DNA from: VBAT01 sp036520835
GTDB lineage: Bacteria; Bacteroidota; Bacteroidia; Chitinophagales; Chitinophagaceae
DNA length: 64,000 nt
NCBI GenBank assembly: GCA_036520835.1
Contig: DATDIX010000041.1
Location: forward strand, 1-64,000
Reading direction: 5' to 3'
The notes under the pieces: model-generated
The model's database searches: none
Told to the model about the DNA's origin: nothing
The model's input: the letters and a program-made list of their open reading frames with translations, nothing else
Made by a program: the position numbers and the translations under genes
In this document: piece after piece, positions 26,713 to 36,354 of the stretch
How the letters are laid out: each line of letters starts with the position of its first letter
Numbering within the stretch: the first letter of the stretch is position 1

Positions 26713-27879
26713 TTATTCAATGTACATATTGAACCGCTTTACCTGTTCTTTGATGATCCTTTCGATCTCCGTCTTTAATATTTTAATATCAGTTATTCCT
26801 GTCCTGGCTTTTTCTGCAGCAATATAAACAGCCCTTTGTGTATTGATTTCGGTGATCTGCTTCCGGATGGCCCCACGTTCTGTAGTTTTAGCTCTGACCA
26901 CTTGTTTCAAGTGCTCTCGGCTTTTATTTTTTAAACTATCAGGGAGGGTATTCATGTCTACTTTATCGGTAAAACTGGAATCTTTTTCGGCAGCATCAAT
27001 AAGGTCCCATGCGGCGTTGTTGGATAAACGCTTACTTGATTTTGTAACGACATAGCCTGTAATTTTGGTCATATCCTTCAGATCACTTATCGCTACAGTA
27101 TCAGCTTGCATGAGAGTTTCAAGCGATTCTTCACCTGCTATTCCGTATGTGATATATGTTTTGTTTAGCTGCTGGTTCAGTGAAAAGAGAGTGCTGTCAT
27201 AAGGAGTAGGTATTTGTTTTTCTTTTGCGTTGTGGTCAATATTGGTAAAACTTCCACTGCCGCATTCGGCTCCCAGGTTCCAGTGTTCGCGGATACCTCT
27301 GTCCTCATCTCCGCAATAAATGGTATTAACGATCACCCCTTTTTTCTTTGCTTCAGCGCAGGCCTTTGTGTAAGAGACCTGGCCTTGCAGGAAATCTTCA
27401 TTACCTGCAATAAATATCACTTTATAACTGGAAGATGAGCTGTCCCAGTTAAGTTCGTTCAGCGAAGCATAAATAACCTGTCCGCAAAACTCATCACCCC
27501 CGTTTGTAGTAAGGCTATTAAGATCAAGGGAAAGTTTATTAAGGTCACCTGTAAACCCGCTTATCTGTTTTACATACCCGGAAGCGGGGTCATTTCCATC
27601 CCTGCCGTACTCATATAATGCGATCTCTATTTTTGGATTCCCGTTCTCACATTTTACCTTATCCAGCACATTTACCATATTCCAGAGTTGTGATTTGGCC
27701 TGCTCGATCAGGCCGTTCATACTGCCGCTTACATCAAGTAATATAGCTGCCTGTATCCTCGGGCCGGTATCTGTCGGGATTGTTGTTTTTTTTATAACGA
27801 ACTCGTTTGCTGTCCTGGTAATAGTAATACAGAATAGCATCGCAAATACTGCGCTGCTGCGGCGAAGTGGCTGATTCAT
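26713..27879 (-). CDS. Secreted VWA-domain protein (copy 1)
   Basis: 388 aa with an N-terminal hydrophobic segment. The VWA MIDAS motif DVSGSM is followed by a conserved set of cysteines (KCENG, EFCG, NTIYCGD, ECGSG). The C-terminal third is helical and charged, ending IKEQVKRFNMYIE. It is a clear tandem paralogue of the next upstream gene. Metal-dependent ligand binding at the cell surface is inferred; no partner such as a MoxR ATPase is adjacent. It is convergent with the M16 pair, only 3 nt apart. Confidence 0.78.
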   Translation of the reverse strand: MNQPLRRSSAVFAMLFCITITRTANEFVIKKTTIPTDTGPRIQAAILLDVSGSMNGLIEQAKSQLWNMVNVLDKVKCENGNPKIEIALYEYGRDGNDPASGYVKQISGFTGDLNKLSLDLNSLTTNGGDEFCGQVIYASLNELNWDSSSSSYKVIFIAGNEDFLQGQVSYTKACAEAKKKGVIVNTIYCGDEDRGIREHWNLGAECGSGSFTNIDHNAKEKQIPTPYDSTLFSLNQQLNKTYITYGIAGEESLETLMQADTVAISDLKDMTKITGYVVTKSSKRLSNNAAWDLIDAAEKDSSFTDKVDMNTLPDSLKNKSREHLKQVVRAKTTERGAIRKQITEINTQRAVYIAAEKARTGITDIKILKTEIERIIKEQVKRFNMYIE

Positions 27880-28003
27880 GCTGTGTATTAGTTGGTGTGT
27901 GAGAAGTATAACGTAAGCCGGTAAAAACTTAGTTCAGCCGGTGCCGGATTTAACAAAACAAATACAGCAACAGGAAATATATAATTGCACAGAACCGGAA
28001 AAC

Positions 28004-29173
28004 TTATTCAATATACATATTGAACCGCTTCACCTGTTCTTTGATGATCCTTTCTACTTCTGTTTCGAGAGTAGCTGCTGTGTTGTTCTTTGCAGCTTTT
28101 GCCCTTTCTGCCGCGATATAGGCTTCCCGCTGGCTGCTGACCTGCAGGATCTCTTTTTGAACAGCTCCCCGTTCAGCGCTTTTTTCTTTAACGATCTGCT
28201 GCAATTCATCATCACGCTTATTTTTTAAACTATCCGGCAATGTTTTCTTATCAACACTTTTCATGAACCGGGTACTATCAGCTGCATAAGCGTCTACTAT
28301 ATCCCAACTGGCATTATTATACAACTCCTTTTTTCCTTTAACGGCTGTTCTTTTAGCGGCCACCTCTTTGCTTATATTGGCATTGCTTCTATCCATTTTG
28401 TATTGCCGAGAATAAAACTCTTCTCCCTGGGCTCCGTAATAGAGATAAGTAGTATTCAATTTATTATTTAGCACAACAAGGGTGCTGTCATAGGGTGTTG
28501 CAATGTCTTGCCCCTTTGCATTATGGTCAATATTGGTATAACTGCCGTTTCCGCATTCACCATTCAGGTTCCAGTGCAGTTTGATCCCTTCCATCCTGTC
28601 GCCGCAATAAATAGTGTTTACGATCACCCCTTTTTTCTTTGCTTCACCACAGGCTTGTGTATAATTAATGTCGCCCTGTAAAAAGCTTTCATTGCCCGCA
28701 ATAAAGACAACTTTGTAATTGGAAGAGTTGGCATCCCAGCTTAACTCATCCAGTGATGTATAGATCACTTTACCGCAATACTCTTCACTACCCGAGGTAG
28801 AAAGCTTAAAGAGTTCCTGTGAAAGCTGGTCAAGATCAGAACTGAATGGTGTTACCTGTTTTATGTAATCATTTTTAATTCCCTTGTCACCTTGCCCATA
28901 CACATATAAGGCAATTTCGATCTTAGGAATACCATTTTCACATTTTGCCCGGCCCATTACACTGAGCATATTCCATAACTGAGCTTTTGCCTGTTCTATC
29001 AGGCCGCTCATGCTGCCACTAACATCGAGTAAAACAGCCACCTGTATCTTCGGGTCTTTTGCTGCCTGTATTTTAGTCGCGGCAGTTCTGGTATACGGTT
29101 CTGTAAACGAGGAAGGAGAGAAAGCGACGATGCTGAAAATAAACACCGCAGCAGAAGCAGGCATGATCTTCAT
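28004..29173 (-). CDS. Secreted VWA-domain protein (copy 2)
   Basis: 389 aa, the same layout as copy 1: signal segment, MIDAS DVSGSM, matching cysteines (KCENG, EYCG, NTIYCGD, ECGNG), then a helical tail ending IKEQVKRFNMYIE. The last 40 or so nucleotides of the two genes are almost identical, which fits a fairly recent tandem duplication or gene conversion at that end. The gap between the copies is 124 bp. Confidence 0.78.
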   Translation of the reverse strand: MKIMPASAAVFIFSIVAFSPSSFTEPYTRTAATKIQAAKDPKIQVAVLLDVSGSMSGLIEQAKAQLWNMLSVMGRAKCENGIPKIEIALYVYGQGDKGIKNDYIKQVTPFSSDLDQLSQELFKLSTSGSEEYCGKVIYTSLDELSWDANSSNYKVVFIAGNESFLQGDINYTQACGEAKKKGVIVNTIYCGDRMEGIKLHWNLNGECGNGSYTNIDHNAKGQDIATPYDSTLVVLNNKLNTTYLYYGAQGEEFYSRQYKMDRSNANISKEVAAKRTAVKGKKELYNNASWDIVDAYAADSTRFMKSVDKKTLPDSLKNKRDDELQQIVKEKSAERGAVQKEILQVSSQREAYIAAERAKAAKNNTAATLETEVERIIKEQVKRFNMYIE

Positions 29174-29312
29174 AAACGAAAGTTTGATTAAGGATGCAAA
29201 AGTTAAACATTTACATAACCGGGTTTTGCAGGCTGTATTTATTTTATCTTTGAATTAACAGGTGAAAACGGCAATGCCATAACATGCCTTCCCATCATTT
29301 GTTATTGCTTTA

Positions 29313-29666
29313 ATGAAACTAATCATCAGGTTACTGGTTTCGGCCGCTGTTATTTTTATCCTGGCGCAGGTGCTGCCCGGGGTGCATGTAAACAATTATG
29401 GTACGGCTGTCTGGTTTGCCGTGGTGCTGGCACTACTGAATGTATTCCTGAAACCGGTCCTGGTCATTTTTACCTTACCGCTTACACTGGTCACATTCGG
29501 GTTATTCCTGTTTATCATTAATGCCATTACCGTATTGTTGGCCAGCGACTGGGTCAGTGGTTTCCAAATAGACAATTTCGGCTGGGGACTTTTGTTCAGT
29601 TTATTATTGACCCTTATCACTTCTTTGCTTTTTCGTGAAGAAGACAGGCAAAAGCAGGAATATTAA
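29313..29666 (+). CDS. Phage_holin_4_2 / YvlD-family membrane protein
   Basis: 117 aa with about four membrane segments. LLVSAAVIFILAQVLPGVHV and VVLALLNVFLKPVL fit the YvlD family, named phage holin-like but found in many chromosomes with no phage nearby. Inner membrane, role unknown. It is separated by 53 bp from the E1 gene start. Confidence 0.82.
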   Translation: MKLIIRLLVSAAVIFILAQVLPGVHVNNYGTAVWFAVVLALLNVFLKPVLVIFTLPLTLVTFGLFLFIINAITVLLASDWVSGFQIDNFGWGLLFSLLLTLITSLLFREEDRQKQEY

Positions 29667-29719
29667 TTACTTCATTTTCTCTCTTTGTTAATTCCGGTTG
29701 AATAGTGGAAATTGCACCC

Positions 29720-31732
29720 ATGCAATTCGACAGGAAACAGTTAACAAACGAACAACTTGTAAAATTTTACCGAAACCTTCTCTGGCCCCGCATGATCGAA
29801 GAAAAAATGCTGGTATTACTGCGGCAGGGAAAGATCTCCAAATGGTTCAGCGGTATCGGGCAGGAAGCTATTTCTGTCGGCGCTACACTGGCCATGCATG
29901 ACGATGAATGGATCATGCCGCTTCACCGGAACCTCGGTGTTTTTACTGTTCGTGAGATGCCATTAAATAAACTTTTCATGCAATGGCAGGGCTCACAGGA
30001 TGGATACAGCAAGGCAAGAGAAAGAAGTTTCCACTTTGGAAACAAGGAACATCATATCTGTGGTATGATCTCCCACCTGGGTCCGCAGCTGGCTATTGCA
30101 GATGGCGTGGCACTGGCGTATAAATTAAAAAAAGAAAATAAAGCATCCTTGGCATTTACAGGCGATGGCGGCACCAGTGAGGGTGATTTTCATGAAGCGC
30201 TGAATGTAGCGGCCGTCTGGGACCTTCCCGTGATATTTATTATTGAAAATAACGGGTATGGATTAAGTACGCCGACAAATGAACAATACCGGTGTATCAG
30301 TTTGGTGGATAAAGCCCGTGGTTATGGAATGGAAGGGATACAGATAGACGGGAATAACTTGCTGGCTGTTTATGATACGATCAAAGGAGTAAGGGAACAT
30401 TGTATCAGGAGTCAAAAACCTTACCTCGTCGAATGTACCACCTTCCGCATGCGGGGACATGAAGAAGCCAGCGGTACCAAGTATGTTCCGCAGGAGCTCT
30501 TTAAACTCTGGGAGATGAAAGACCCGGTGAAAAACTTTGAACAGTACCTTTTAGCATCCGGTGTACTAAGAGGAAATGATGCAGAGAATATAAAAAACGA
30601 ATTCAAAGAAAAGATAGAAAGCGAATTGCAGGTTGGTTTTGCGGCAAACCCGGTTGTGGTTGATACAGAAACAGAGCTGGAAGATGTGTATGCACCGGTA
30701 CAAGGCACAAAAAGCAAGGCACAAGTAGTTGACAACTCAGGTACGACTCACCACTCATCACTCACCACTCACGACCTCCGTCTCATCGATGCAATCAAAC
30801 AAGGCCTTCATCAATCCATGCAGCAACATTCCAATCTTATACTGATGGGTCAGGATATTGCAGAATATGGCGGAGCATTTAAAATAACAGAAGGATTTGT
30901 GAATGAATTTGGAAAGGAAAGAGTAAGGAATACGCCTTTATGTGAAAGCGCTATTGTCGGCGCTGCATTAGGACTTAGTCTTGAAGGATATAAGAGTATG
31001 ATGGAAATGCAGTTTGCTGATTTTGTAACGGTAGGGTTTAACCAGATCATCAATAACCTGGCAAAGATCTATTACCGCTGGGGACAACATGCAGATGTGG
31101 TGATACGGATGCCAACCGGTGGCGGAGTTGGTGCCGGTCCTTTCCATTCACAAAGCAATGAAGCCTGGTTTGTGCATACTCCCGGGTTAAAAGTGGTTTA
31201 TCCAAGTACGCCGATGGATGCAAAAGGTTTACTCATCGCCGCCATCAACGACCCAAACCCGGTCATGTATTTTGAGCATAAAGCATTGTACCGTTCGGTG
31301 AGCGGTCCTGTGCCCGAAGAGTATTATGAAATAGAAATCGGCAAAGCGAGAAATGTGAGAGAAGGTGATGAAGTCTCAATCATCACGTATGGAGCGGGGG
31401 TTCACTGGGCAGAGGATTATGCGGCAGAACATCCTGAAATTTCAATTGATATACTTGATCTGCGGACCTTATTGCCGCTGGATTATATGGCAATCCGCGA
31501 AGCCGTACAAAGAACGGGAAGGGTTTTGATCTTACACGAAGACACATTGACCGGCGGTATTGGTGGAGAGATCGCTGCCTGGATAGCAGAACATTGTTTT
31601 TCTATTCTAGATGCACCGGTGATGCGTTGTGCTTCGCTGGATACTCCTATTCCATTTAATATTGAACTGGAGAATAACTTTATGGCGAAAGAAAGGCTGG
31701 ATGAAACGCTGCAGAAACTATTATCATACTGA
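29720..31732 (+). CDS. 2-oxoacid (probably branched-chain) dehydrogenase E1, fused alpha-beta
   Basis: Start at the ATG at 29720 (MQFDRKQLTN); a GTG 15 nt upstream is less likely. About 670 aa. The alpha part has the thiamine-diphosphate motif GDGGTSEGDF (148-157) to NNGYG (177-181). The beta part starts near residue 353 with GQDIAEYGGAF and ends with LDTPIPFNIELE. Fused E1 of this type usually serves the branched-chain 2-oxoacid dehydrogenase in Bacteroidota; E2 and E3 are elsewhere. The linker (about 330-352) is encoded by a repeat tract. Confidence 0.85.
   Translation: MQFDRKQLTNEQLVKFYRNLLWPRMIEEKMLVLLRQGKISKWFSGIGQEAISVGATLAMHDDEWIMPLHRNLGVFTVREMPLNKLFMQWQGSQDGYSKARERSFHFGNKEHHICGMISHLGPQLAIADGVALAYKLKKENKASLAFTGDGGTSEGDFHEALNVAAVWDLPVIFIIENNGYGLSTPTNEQYRCISLVDKARGYGMEGIQIDGNNLLAVYDTIKGVREHCIRSQKPYLVECTTFRMRGHEEASGTKYVPQELFKLWEMKDPVKNFEQYLLASGVLRGNDAENIKNEFKEKIESELQVGFAANPVVVDTETELEDVYAPVQGTKSKAQVVDNSGTTHHSSLTTHDLRLIDAIKQGLHQSMQQHSNLILMGQDIAEYGGAFKITEGFVNEFGKERVRNTPLCESAIVGAALGLSLEGYKSMMEMQFADFVTVGFNQIINNLAKIYYRWGQHADVVIRMPTGGGVGAGPFHSQSNEAWFVHTPGLKVVYPSTPMDAKGLLIAAINDPNPVMYFEHKALYRSVSGPVPEEYYEIEIGKARNVREGDEVSIITYGAGVHWAEDYAAEHPEISIDILDLRTLLPLDYMAIREAVQRTGRVLILHEDTLTGGIGGEIAAWIAEHCFSILDAPVMRCASLDTPIPFNIELENNFMAKERLDETLQKLLSY
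30744..30775. repeat. CTCACC word repeat inside the E1 linker
   Basis: Within the E1 gene, the words CTCACCACT, CATCACTCACC and ACTCACGA repeat the vocabulary of the intergenic tract at 1974-2014. They are translated as SGTTHHSSLTTHD, joining the alpha and beta parts. Confidence 0.6.
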
Positions 31733-31821
31733 TTGGTCAAATGACAAACCAGGTCCGTCAATCTGCCAAACCATAATTACAAAAAGAAATCTATTTTGTA
31801 CCTTACTGTCAAACACTGCTT

Positions 31822-34173
31822 ATGCTGAGAAAAGCCGGCTTGTTTGGCATCTTCATTTTTGTTTATTCTTTTTCGTTAGCTCAAACATTCACCCAAACCA
31901 TTAAAGGAACCGTAATAGATAAAGACACTCGTCGCACATTGGCCGGCGCCACTGTTTTCATTGCGGAAGACAGTGTTCAGCAAACCGTGCTGACCAATGA
32001 GGCCGGCAATTTTACTTTATCCAAAATACCCGTTGGCCGCCGCCGTATCCAGTGTACTTACAGCGGTTACGAAGATTATATCACGGATAATATCATTCTC
32101 AACAGCGCCAGGGAACTGGAACTCGTTATTGAACTCGAGCAACATTACAGGCAGCAATCGGAAGTGATCGTAAAAGCATCCCGAAACCCCAAGCAACCGG
32201 TTAATAAATCATCTGTAGTAAGTACAAGATCATTTACACCTGAAGAAACACAGCGGTATGCTGCCAGTGTCAACGACCCCAGCCGCATGGCCATGAGCTT
32301 CCCGGGTGTGCAACCGGTAAGAGATGCAAGAAGTGATATTATTATACGGGGTAATTCAGCAGCTACTATGTTGTGGCGACTGGAAGGAATTGATATACCC
32401 AATCCCAACCATTTTGCCCGCAAAGGATCAAGTGGCGGTGGCATCACGGTATTCAGCAGCAGCATGCTGGATAATTCTGATTTTTCAACCGGGGGTTTCC
32501 CGGCTGAATACGGCGATGCATTGTCCGGCGTGTTTGATATGCGTTTCCGGAAAGGAAACAAGGATGAAGATCAGTATACTTTTAAAGCCAGCCTGATCGG
32601 TCTTGATTTTGCTGCAGAAGGTCCGTTTGAAAAAGGAAGGAGTTCTTATCTCGTGAACTTCCGTTATTCAACACTTGGCATTCTGAATAAACTTGGCTTT
32701 CATCTTACCGGTGAAAGAGAGAACAACACTTTCCAGGATCTTTCATTCAATCTTAATTTTCCTTCAAAGAACAACCGCTCTGTTTTTAATGTATGGGGGA
32801 TCGGCGGGTTGAGCCAGGAAGATTACTCAGCAATGGAAGATGTCAGTGAGTGGGATGAGTATGATGACTATGCCATTTATGATTTTAATACCAACATGGC
32901 TGCTGCCGGTGCAGGCCATAGTTTGCAAATAGGTAAGAATGGTGTATTGAAAACAGCCGTGTCAGTCATGGGTCAGAGGATCAGTTTTGTGGATGATACT
33001 TTAAATACTTCCAAAACACCCTATACAGTAAATGATGAGCTGTATAAGAATACCCGTCTCTCATTCGGTATTCATTATAATACCAAACTCGGCACAAAAC
33101 TGAACTGGAAGACCGGTTTGTTTGTCAGCCGGATCGGCTATTCGTTCACGCACAGTTTTTATGATTACACACTGGATGTTTACCGTAATGATGTAATTAA
33201 CGGTGAAGGCAATACCATGCAATGGCAACCCTATACACAATTAAGCCTGAAGGCAGGTAATAAGGTCACGATCAATGCAGGTTTGCATTACCTGTATCTT
33301 GCATTGAATAAAACAAGTTCTGTGGATCCCCGGTTTAGTTTGCAATATAAGATCAACCCGAACCATACACTCAGTTTTGCAACGGGATTATATGGTAAAA
33401 CACTTCCTCTCGGTTCTTATTTTTATGAAGGGCCGGGTAATACCTATCCCAACCTGGATCTTGATATGATGCGGTCGGCTCATTTTATAGCCGCCTATGA
33501 TGCGTTATTAAAAAAAGGCTGGCGGTTTCGTATAGAAGGGTATTTGCAAAAACTGACACATATCCCGGTGGTCAATGATGTGAACCGCACATTCTGGCTG
33601 CTCAATATGATAGATGGCTACGCCACTGAACCATTGGTAAGCAAAGGCACCGGGAAGAATATCGGTGCGGATATAACAATAGAAAAGTTTTTCTCCAAAG
33701 GATTATTTGTACTGACTGGTTTTTCCATTTACAACTCCACCTACCAGCCGCTGAACGGCAATACCTACAACACACAATACAACAGCCACCCGGCCGGTTC
33801 GCTGACAGCAGGACGTGAATGGAAATGGAAAAAAGAGAAAACTTTTGTAGTCGGCGGGAAGATGTTGTATAATGGCGGTGTGCCCATCACCCCATTATTG
33901 CTCGGCGCACCGGTTAATTCAAGAGAACCTGTGATCGATGAATCAAAAGCATTCACTGAAACAGTACCTGCCTATTTCAGAATGGATGCAAGGATATCTT
34001 TGCGCAAAGACAAAAAGAAAACGGCATGGATGCTGGCATTGGATATCCAGAATGTATTGGGAGTAAAGAATACAGATGGATTAAGCTATCGCTACGATCC
34101 ATCCGCCAATCAATGGATCTATAATGAACTTTCCGGTTTTGTACCGGTGATCAGCTACCAGCTGGATTTTTGA
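31822..34173 (+). CDS. TonB-dependent receptor with carboxypeptidase-regulatory-like domain
   Basis: 783 aa. Signal peptide ending FSLAQ; CarboxypepD_reg-like beta-sandwich (IKGTVIDKDTRRTLAGATV); a plug domain (SFPGVQPVRDARSDIIIRGN, EGIDIPNPN); then a C-terminal beta-barrel ending in an aromatic residue (YQLDF). It is an outer-membrane transporter or receptor. There is no SusD partner, so it is not a classical glycan-utilisation pair. The gene downstream begins beyond a 35-nt gap. Confidence 0.87.
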   Translation: MLRKAGLFGIFIFVYSFSLAQTFTQTIKGTVIDKDTRRTLAGATVFIAEDSVQQTVLTNEAGNFTLSKIPVGRRRIQCTYSGYEDYITDNIILNSARELELVIELEQHYRQQSEVIVKASRNPKQPVNKSSVVSTRSFTPEETQRYAASVNDPSRMAMSFPGVQPVRDARSDIIIRGNSAATMLWRLEGIDIPNPNHFARKGSSGGGITVFSSSMLDNSDFSTGGFPAEYGDALSGVFDMRFRKGNKDEDQYTFKASLIGLDFAAEGPFEKGRSSYLVNFRYSTLGILNKLGFHLTGERENNTFQDLSFNLNFPSKNNRSVFNVWGIGGLSQEDYSAMEDVSEWDEYDDYAIYDFNTNMAAAGAGHSLQIGKNGVLKTAVSVMGQRISFVDDTLNTSKTPYTVNDELYKNTRLSFGIHYNTKLGTKLNWKTGLFVSRIGYSFTHSFYDYTLDVYRNDVINGEGNTMQWQPYTQLSLKAGNKVTINAGLHYLYLALNKTSSVDPRFSLQYKINPNHTLSFATGLYGKTLPLGSYFYEGPGNTYPNLDLDMMRSAHFIAAYDALLKKGWRFRIEGYLQKLTHIPVVNDVNRTFWLLNMIDGYATEPLVSKGTGKNIGADITIEKFFSKGLFVLTGFSIYNSTYQPLNGNTYNTQYNSHPAGSLTAGREWKWKKEKTFVVGGKMLYNGGVPITPLLLGAPVNSREPVIDESKAFTETVPAYFRMDARISLRKDKKKTAWMLALDIQNVLGVKNTDGLSYRYDPSANQWIYNELSGFVPVISYQLDF

Positions 34174-34208
34174 CAAAACTATCCGGCTTGCTCAAACTTA
34201 ATTATAGT

Positions 34209-34922
34209 ATGGTAAAAATGCTGACCATATTTTGTTTGTCCTTTTTATTACTAAACTGTGATAAGAAAAATGATCTCCCGGCTGTTGTTACTTCCCCGGT
34301 AACACCTCCTGTAACCGTTACAGCCAAAAAATATCTTGCCTTAGGCGATTCCTATACCATTGGACAAAGCGTTCCGGAGGCTGACCGCTTTCCTGTCCAA
34401 ACAAAAAAATGGCTGACAGACAAGGGTATCAATATGGATGCCCCGCAGATCATTGCGGCTACAGGCTGGCCCACCACTTCATTGCAGAATGCTATTTCTT
34501 CGCAAAACCCGTCGGGTCCTTATGATGTGGTTAGTTTATTGATCGGTGTGAATGATCAGTACCAGCGGCATGATACGATTGGTTACAGGGACAGATTTCT
34601 CCAGTTATTAAATACATCCATACAATTGGCCGGCAACCGGCGCAACCGGGTATTTGTACTTTCTATTCCCGATTACAGTGTTACTCCCTTTGCCATGTTC
34701 TCGGATACGGCTTTTATCCGTCAGCAGATTGAACAGTTCAATGTGATCAATAAGGAAGTAACCCTTCAAAGCTTATGCAATTACCTTGATATCACTCCTT
34801 CCACCAGAGAGGCAAAATATGATCATTCTTTATTAGCCAGTGACGGATTGCATCCTTCCGGGAAAGAATATAAAAAATGGGCGGAGCGTCTTGGTTTGAT
34901 GATGAAAGCTGTTTTGCAATAA
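34209..34922 (+). CDS. SGNH/GDSL-family hydrolase lipoprotein
   Basis: Start at the ATG at 34209 (MVKMLTIFCL), which gives a lipoprotein signal ending in LLLNC; a TTG overlapping the previous stop is rejected. About 237 aa. Block I is ALGDSYTIG with the nucleophilic Ser, block III is LIGVNDQY, and block V is DGLHPSGKEY with the catalytic Asp and His. It is likely an esterase or deacetylase at the envelope. Confidence 0.87.
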   Translation: MVKMLTIFCLSFLLLNCDKKNDLPAVVTSPVTPPVTVTAKKYLALGDSYTIGQSVPEADRFPVQTKKWLTDKGINMDAPQIIAATGWPTTSLQNAISSQNPSGPYDVVSLLIGVNDQYQRHDTIGYRDRFLQLLNTSIQLAGNRRNRVFVLSIPDYSVTPFAMFSDTAFIRQQIEQFNVINKEVTLQSLCNYLDITPSTREAKYDHSLLASDGLHPSGKEYKKWAERLGLMMKAVLQ

Positions 34923-35005
34923 CACACAGAAAAGCTATCTTGTTCTGATTCCCGCCCTGCGCAAACAGTCTTATCCTGTTTCATCATCACCAAAACAAAA
35001 CCAAC

Positions 35006-36340
35006 ATGTCCACCAAGCTGGCTGCTCCTGTCAGTCAATCCGAACGTATTATTATCCTGGATTCTCTCCGCGGTATTGCTATACTGGGAATATTACTAAT
35101 GAACATTCCAGGCTTTGCGCTGCCCGAACCTGTGACAGGAGATCCTTCTGTTTTGAATGAATGGGGCACTGCTAATTTTAAGACCTGGTATTTTATTGAT
35201 TGGTTTATGGAAGGCAGCCAGCGGGCTTTATTCTCCATGCTTTTCGGGGCAGGGATCATATTGTTTATCACCCGGCAGGAAAAAAAGACAGAAGAACTCT
35301 GGCCGGCTGATTACTTTTTCCGCCGCCAGTTATGGCTGATGGTTTTTGGATTATTCAATGCCTTTGTTCTTTTATGGTTCTGGGATATTTTATTTCACTA
35401 TGCCTGTATCGGCATGATCATGTTTACGTTTCGCCGTTTGTCTCCCAAAGCTTTGATCATTGGTGCTTTTGTTTCATTACTATTGATGACAGCAAGAGAA
35501 AACCTTGATGCTTACCGTGACAGGAAAATAATTTACAGGGGTGAAGCGATAGCAAAGATAGATACCACCATCACCAAACTGACTGACCTGCAAAAGGAAG
35601 ATCTGGGCAATATGACGGATTTTAAAGATAAAACCAGCCTGGAAGGAAAGAAAAAAAGAATGGAAAAGGGTTTGCGCAATGTCCGTGGCGGTTATGAGCG
35701 TTTTTATGAATATCAAAGCGAAAGAAGTTTAAGAACCGAGATAAACTATCTCTACTATGGCGGATGGGATATCCTGGTATTTATGTTTTTGGGAATGGCA
35801 TTTTTCAAAAACGGGATCTTGCTGGGACAGGCATCCCGTAAGTTATATTGGGGGATGTTTATTGGCGGACTTGGGTTGGGGTTAGTTCTTTCTTATTTCC
35901 GGCTTCAGCCACTTATTGATTATAAGTTCAATTACTTTGACTATACAAAGAATGTCAAATTCGAGTTTTATGAAATATCCCGCACTTTCAGGGCCATTGG
36001 TATTTTTGGATTGATCATGCTGATGTATAAATCAGGATGGTTTAAATGGTTCTTTGCGCTGATGCGGCCTGTCGGTCAAATGGCGTTTACCAATTACCTG
36101 ATGCAGTCTTTCCTGGTTGGATTATTTTTCTATGGTATCGGTTTTGGCATGTATGGCAAACTACAGCGGTATGAAATGTATTATGTGGTAGCAGCAACAT
36201 GGGCCCTTCAGATCATATGGAGCCATATCTGGTTACGGTATTTCAGGTTTGGTCCGCTGGAGTGGGCCTGGCGTAGTTTGACCTATTGGAAGAGACAGCC
36301 ATTCCGTAAAGAAAAGAATTCAGGAACTTTACATGAATAA
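35006..36340 (+). CDS. DUF418-family multispanning membrane protein
   Basis: 444 aa with about eight to nine hydrophobic segments. It opens with IILDSLRGIAILGILLMNI, typical of DUF418/YeiB proteins that are distantly related to membrane acyltransferases, and has a central charged loop (about 170-240). No substrate is known. The following gene, encoding a beta-lactamase-like hydrolase, starts 14 nt later, so they probably form an operon. Confidence 0.82.
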   Translation: MSTKLAAPVSQSERIIILDSLRGIAILGILLMNIPGFALPEPVTGDPSVLNEWGTANFKTWYFIDWFMEGSQRALFSMLFGAGIILFITRQEKKTEELWPADYFFRRQLWLMVFGLFNAFVLLWFWDILFHYACIGMIMFTFRRLSPKALIIGAFVSLLLMTARENLDAYRDRKIIYRGEAIAKIDTTITKLTDLQKEDLGNMTDFKDKTSLEGKKKRMEKGLRNVRGGYERFYEYQSERSLRTEINYLYYGGWDILVFMFLGMAFFKNGILLGQASRKLYWGMFIGGLGLGLVLSYFRLQPLIDYKFNYFDYTKNVKFEFYEISRTFRAIGIFGLIMLMYKSGWFKWFFALMRPVGQMAFTNYLMQSFLVGLFFYGIGFGMYGKLQRYEMYYVVAATWALQIIWSHIWLRYFRFGPLEWAWRSLTYWKRQPFRKEKNSGTLHE

Positions 36341-36354
36341 AATGTCCAGGCAGT

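Noticed and set aside
29313..29666. Evidence of a prophage from the holin-like annotation
   Set aside because: The Phage_holin_4_2/YvlD family is a common chromosomal membrane family, and no other phage gene is present.
30744..30775. Frameshift or sequencing error at the E1 alpha/beta junction
   Set aside because: The frame is continuous, both domains are complete, and fused E1 proteins are normal in Bacteroidota.
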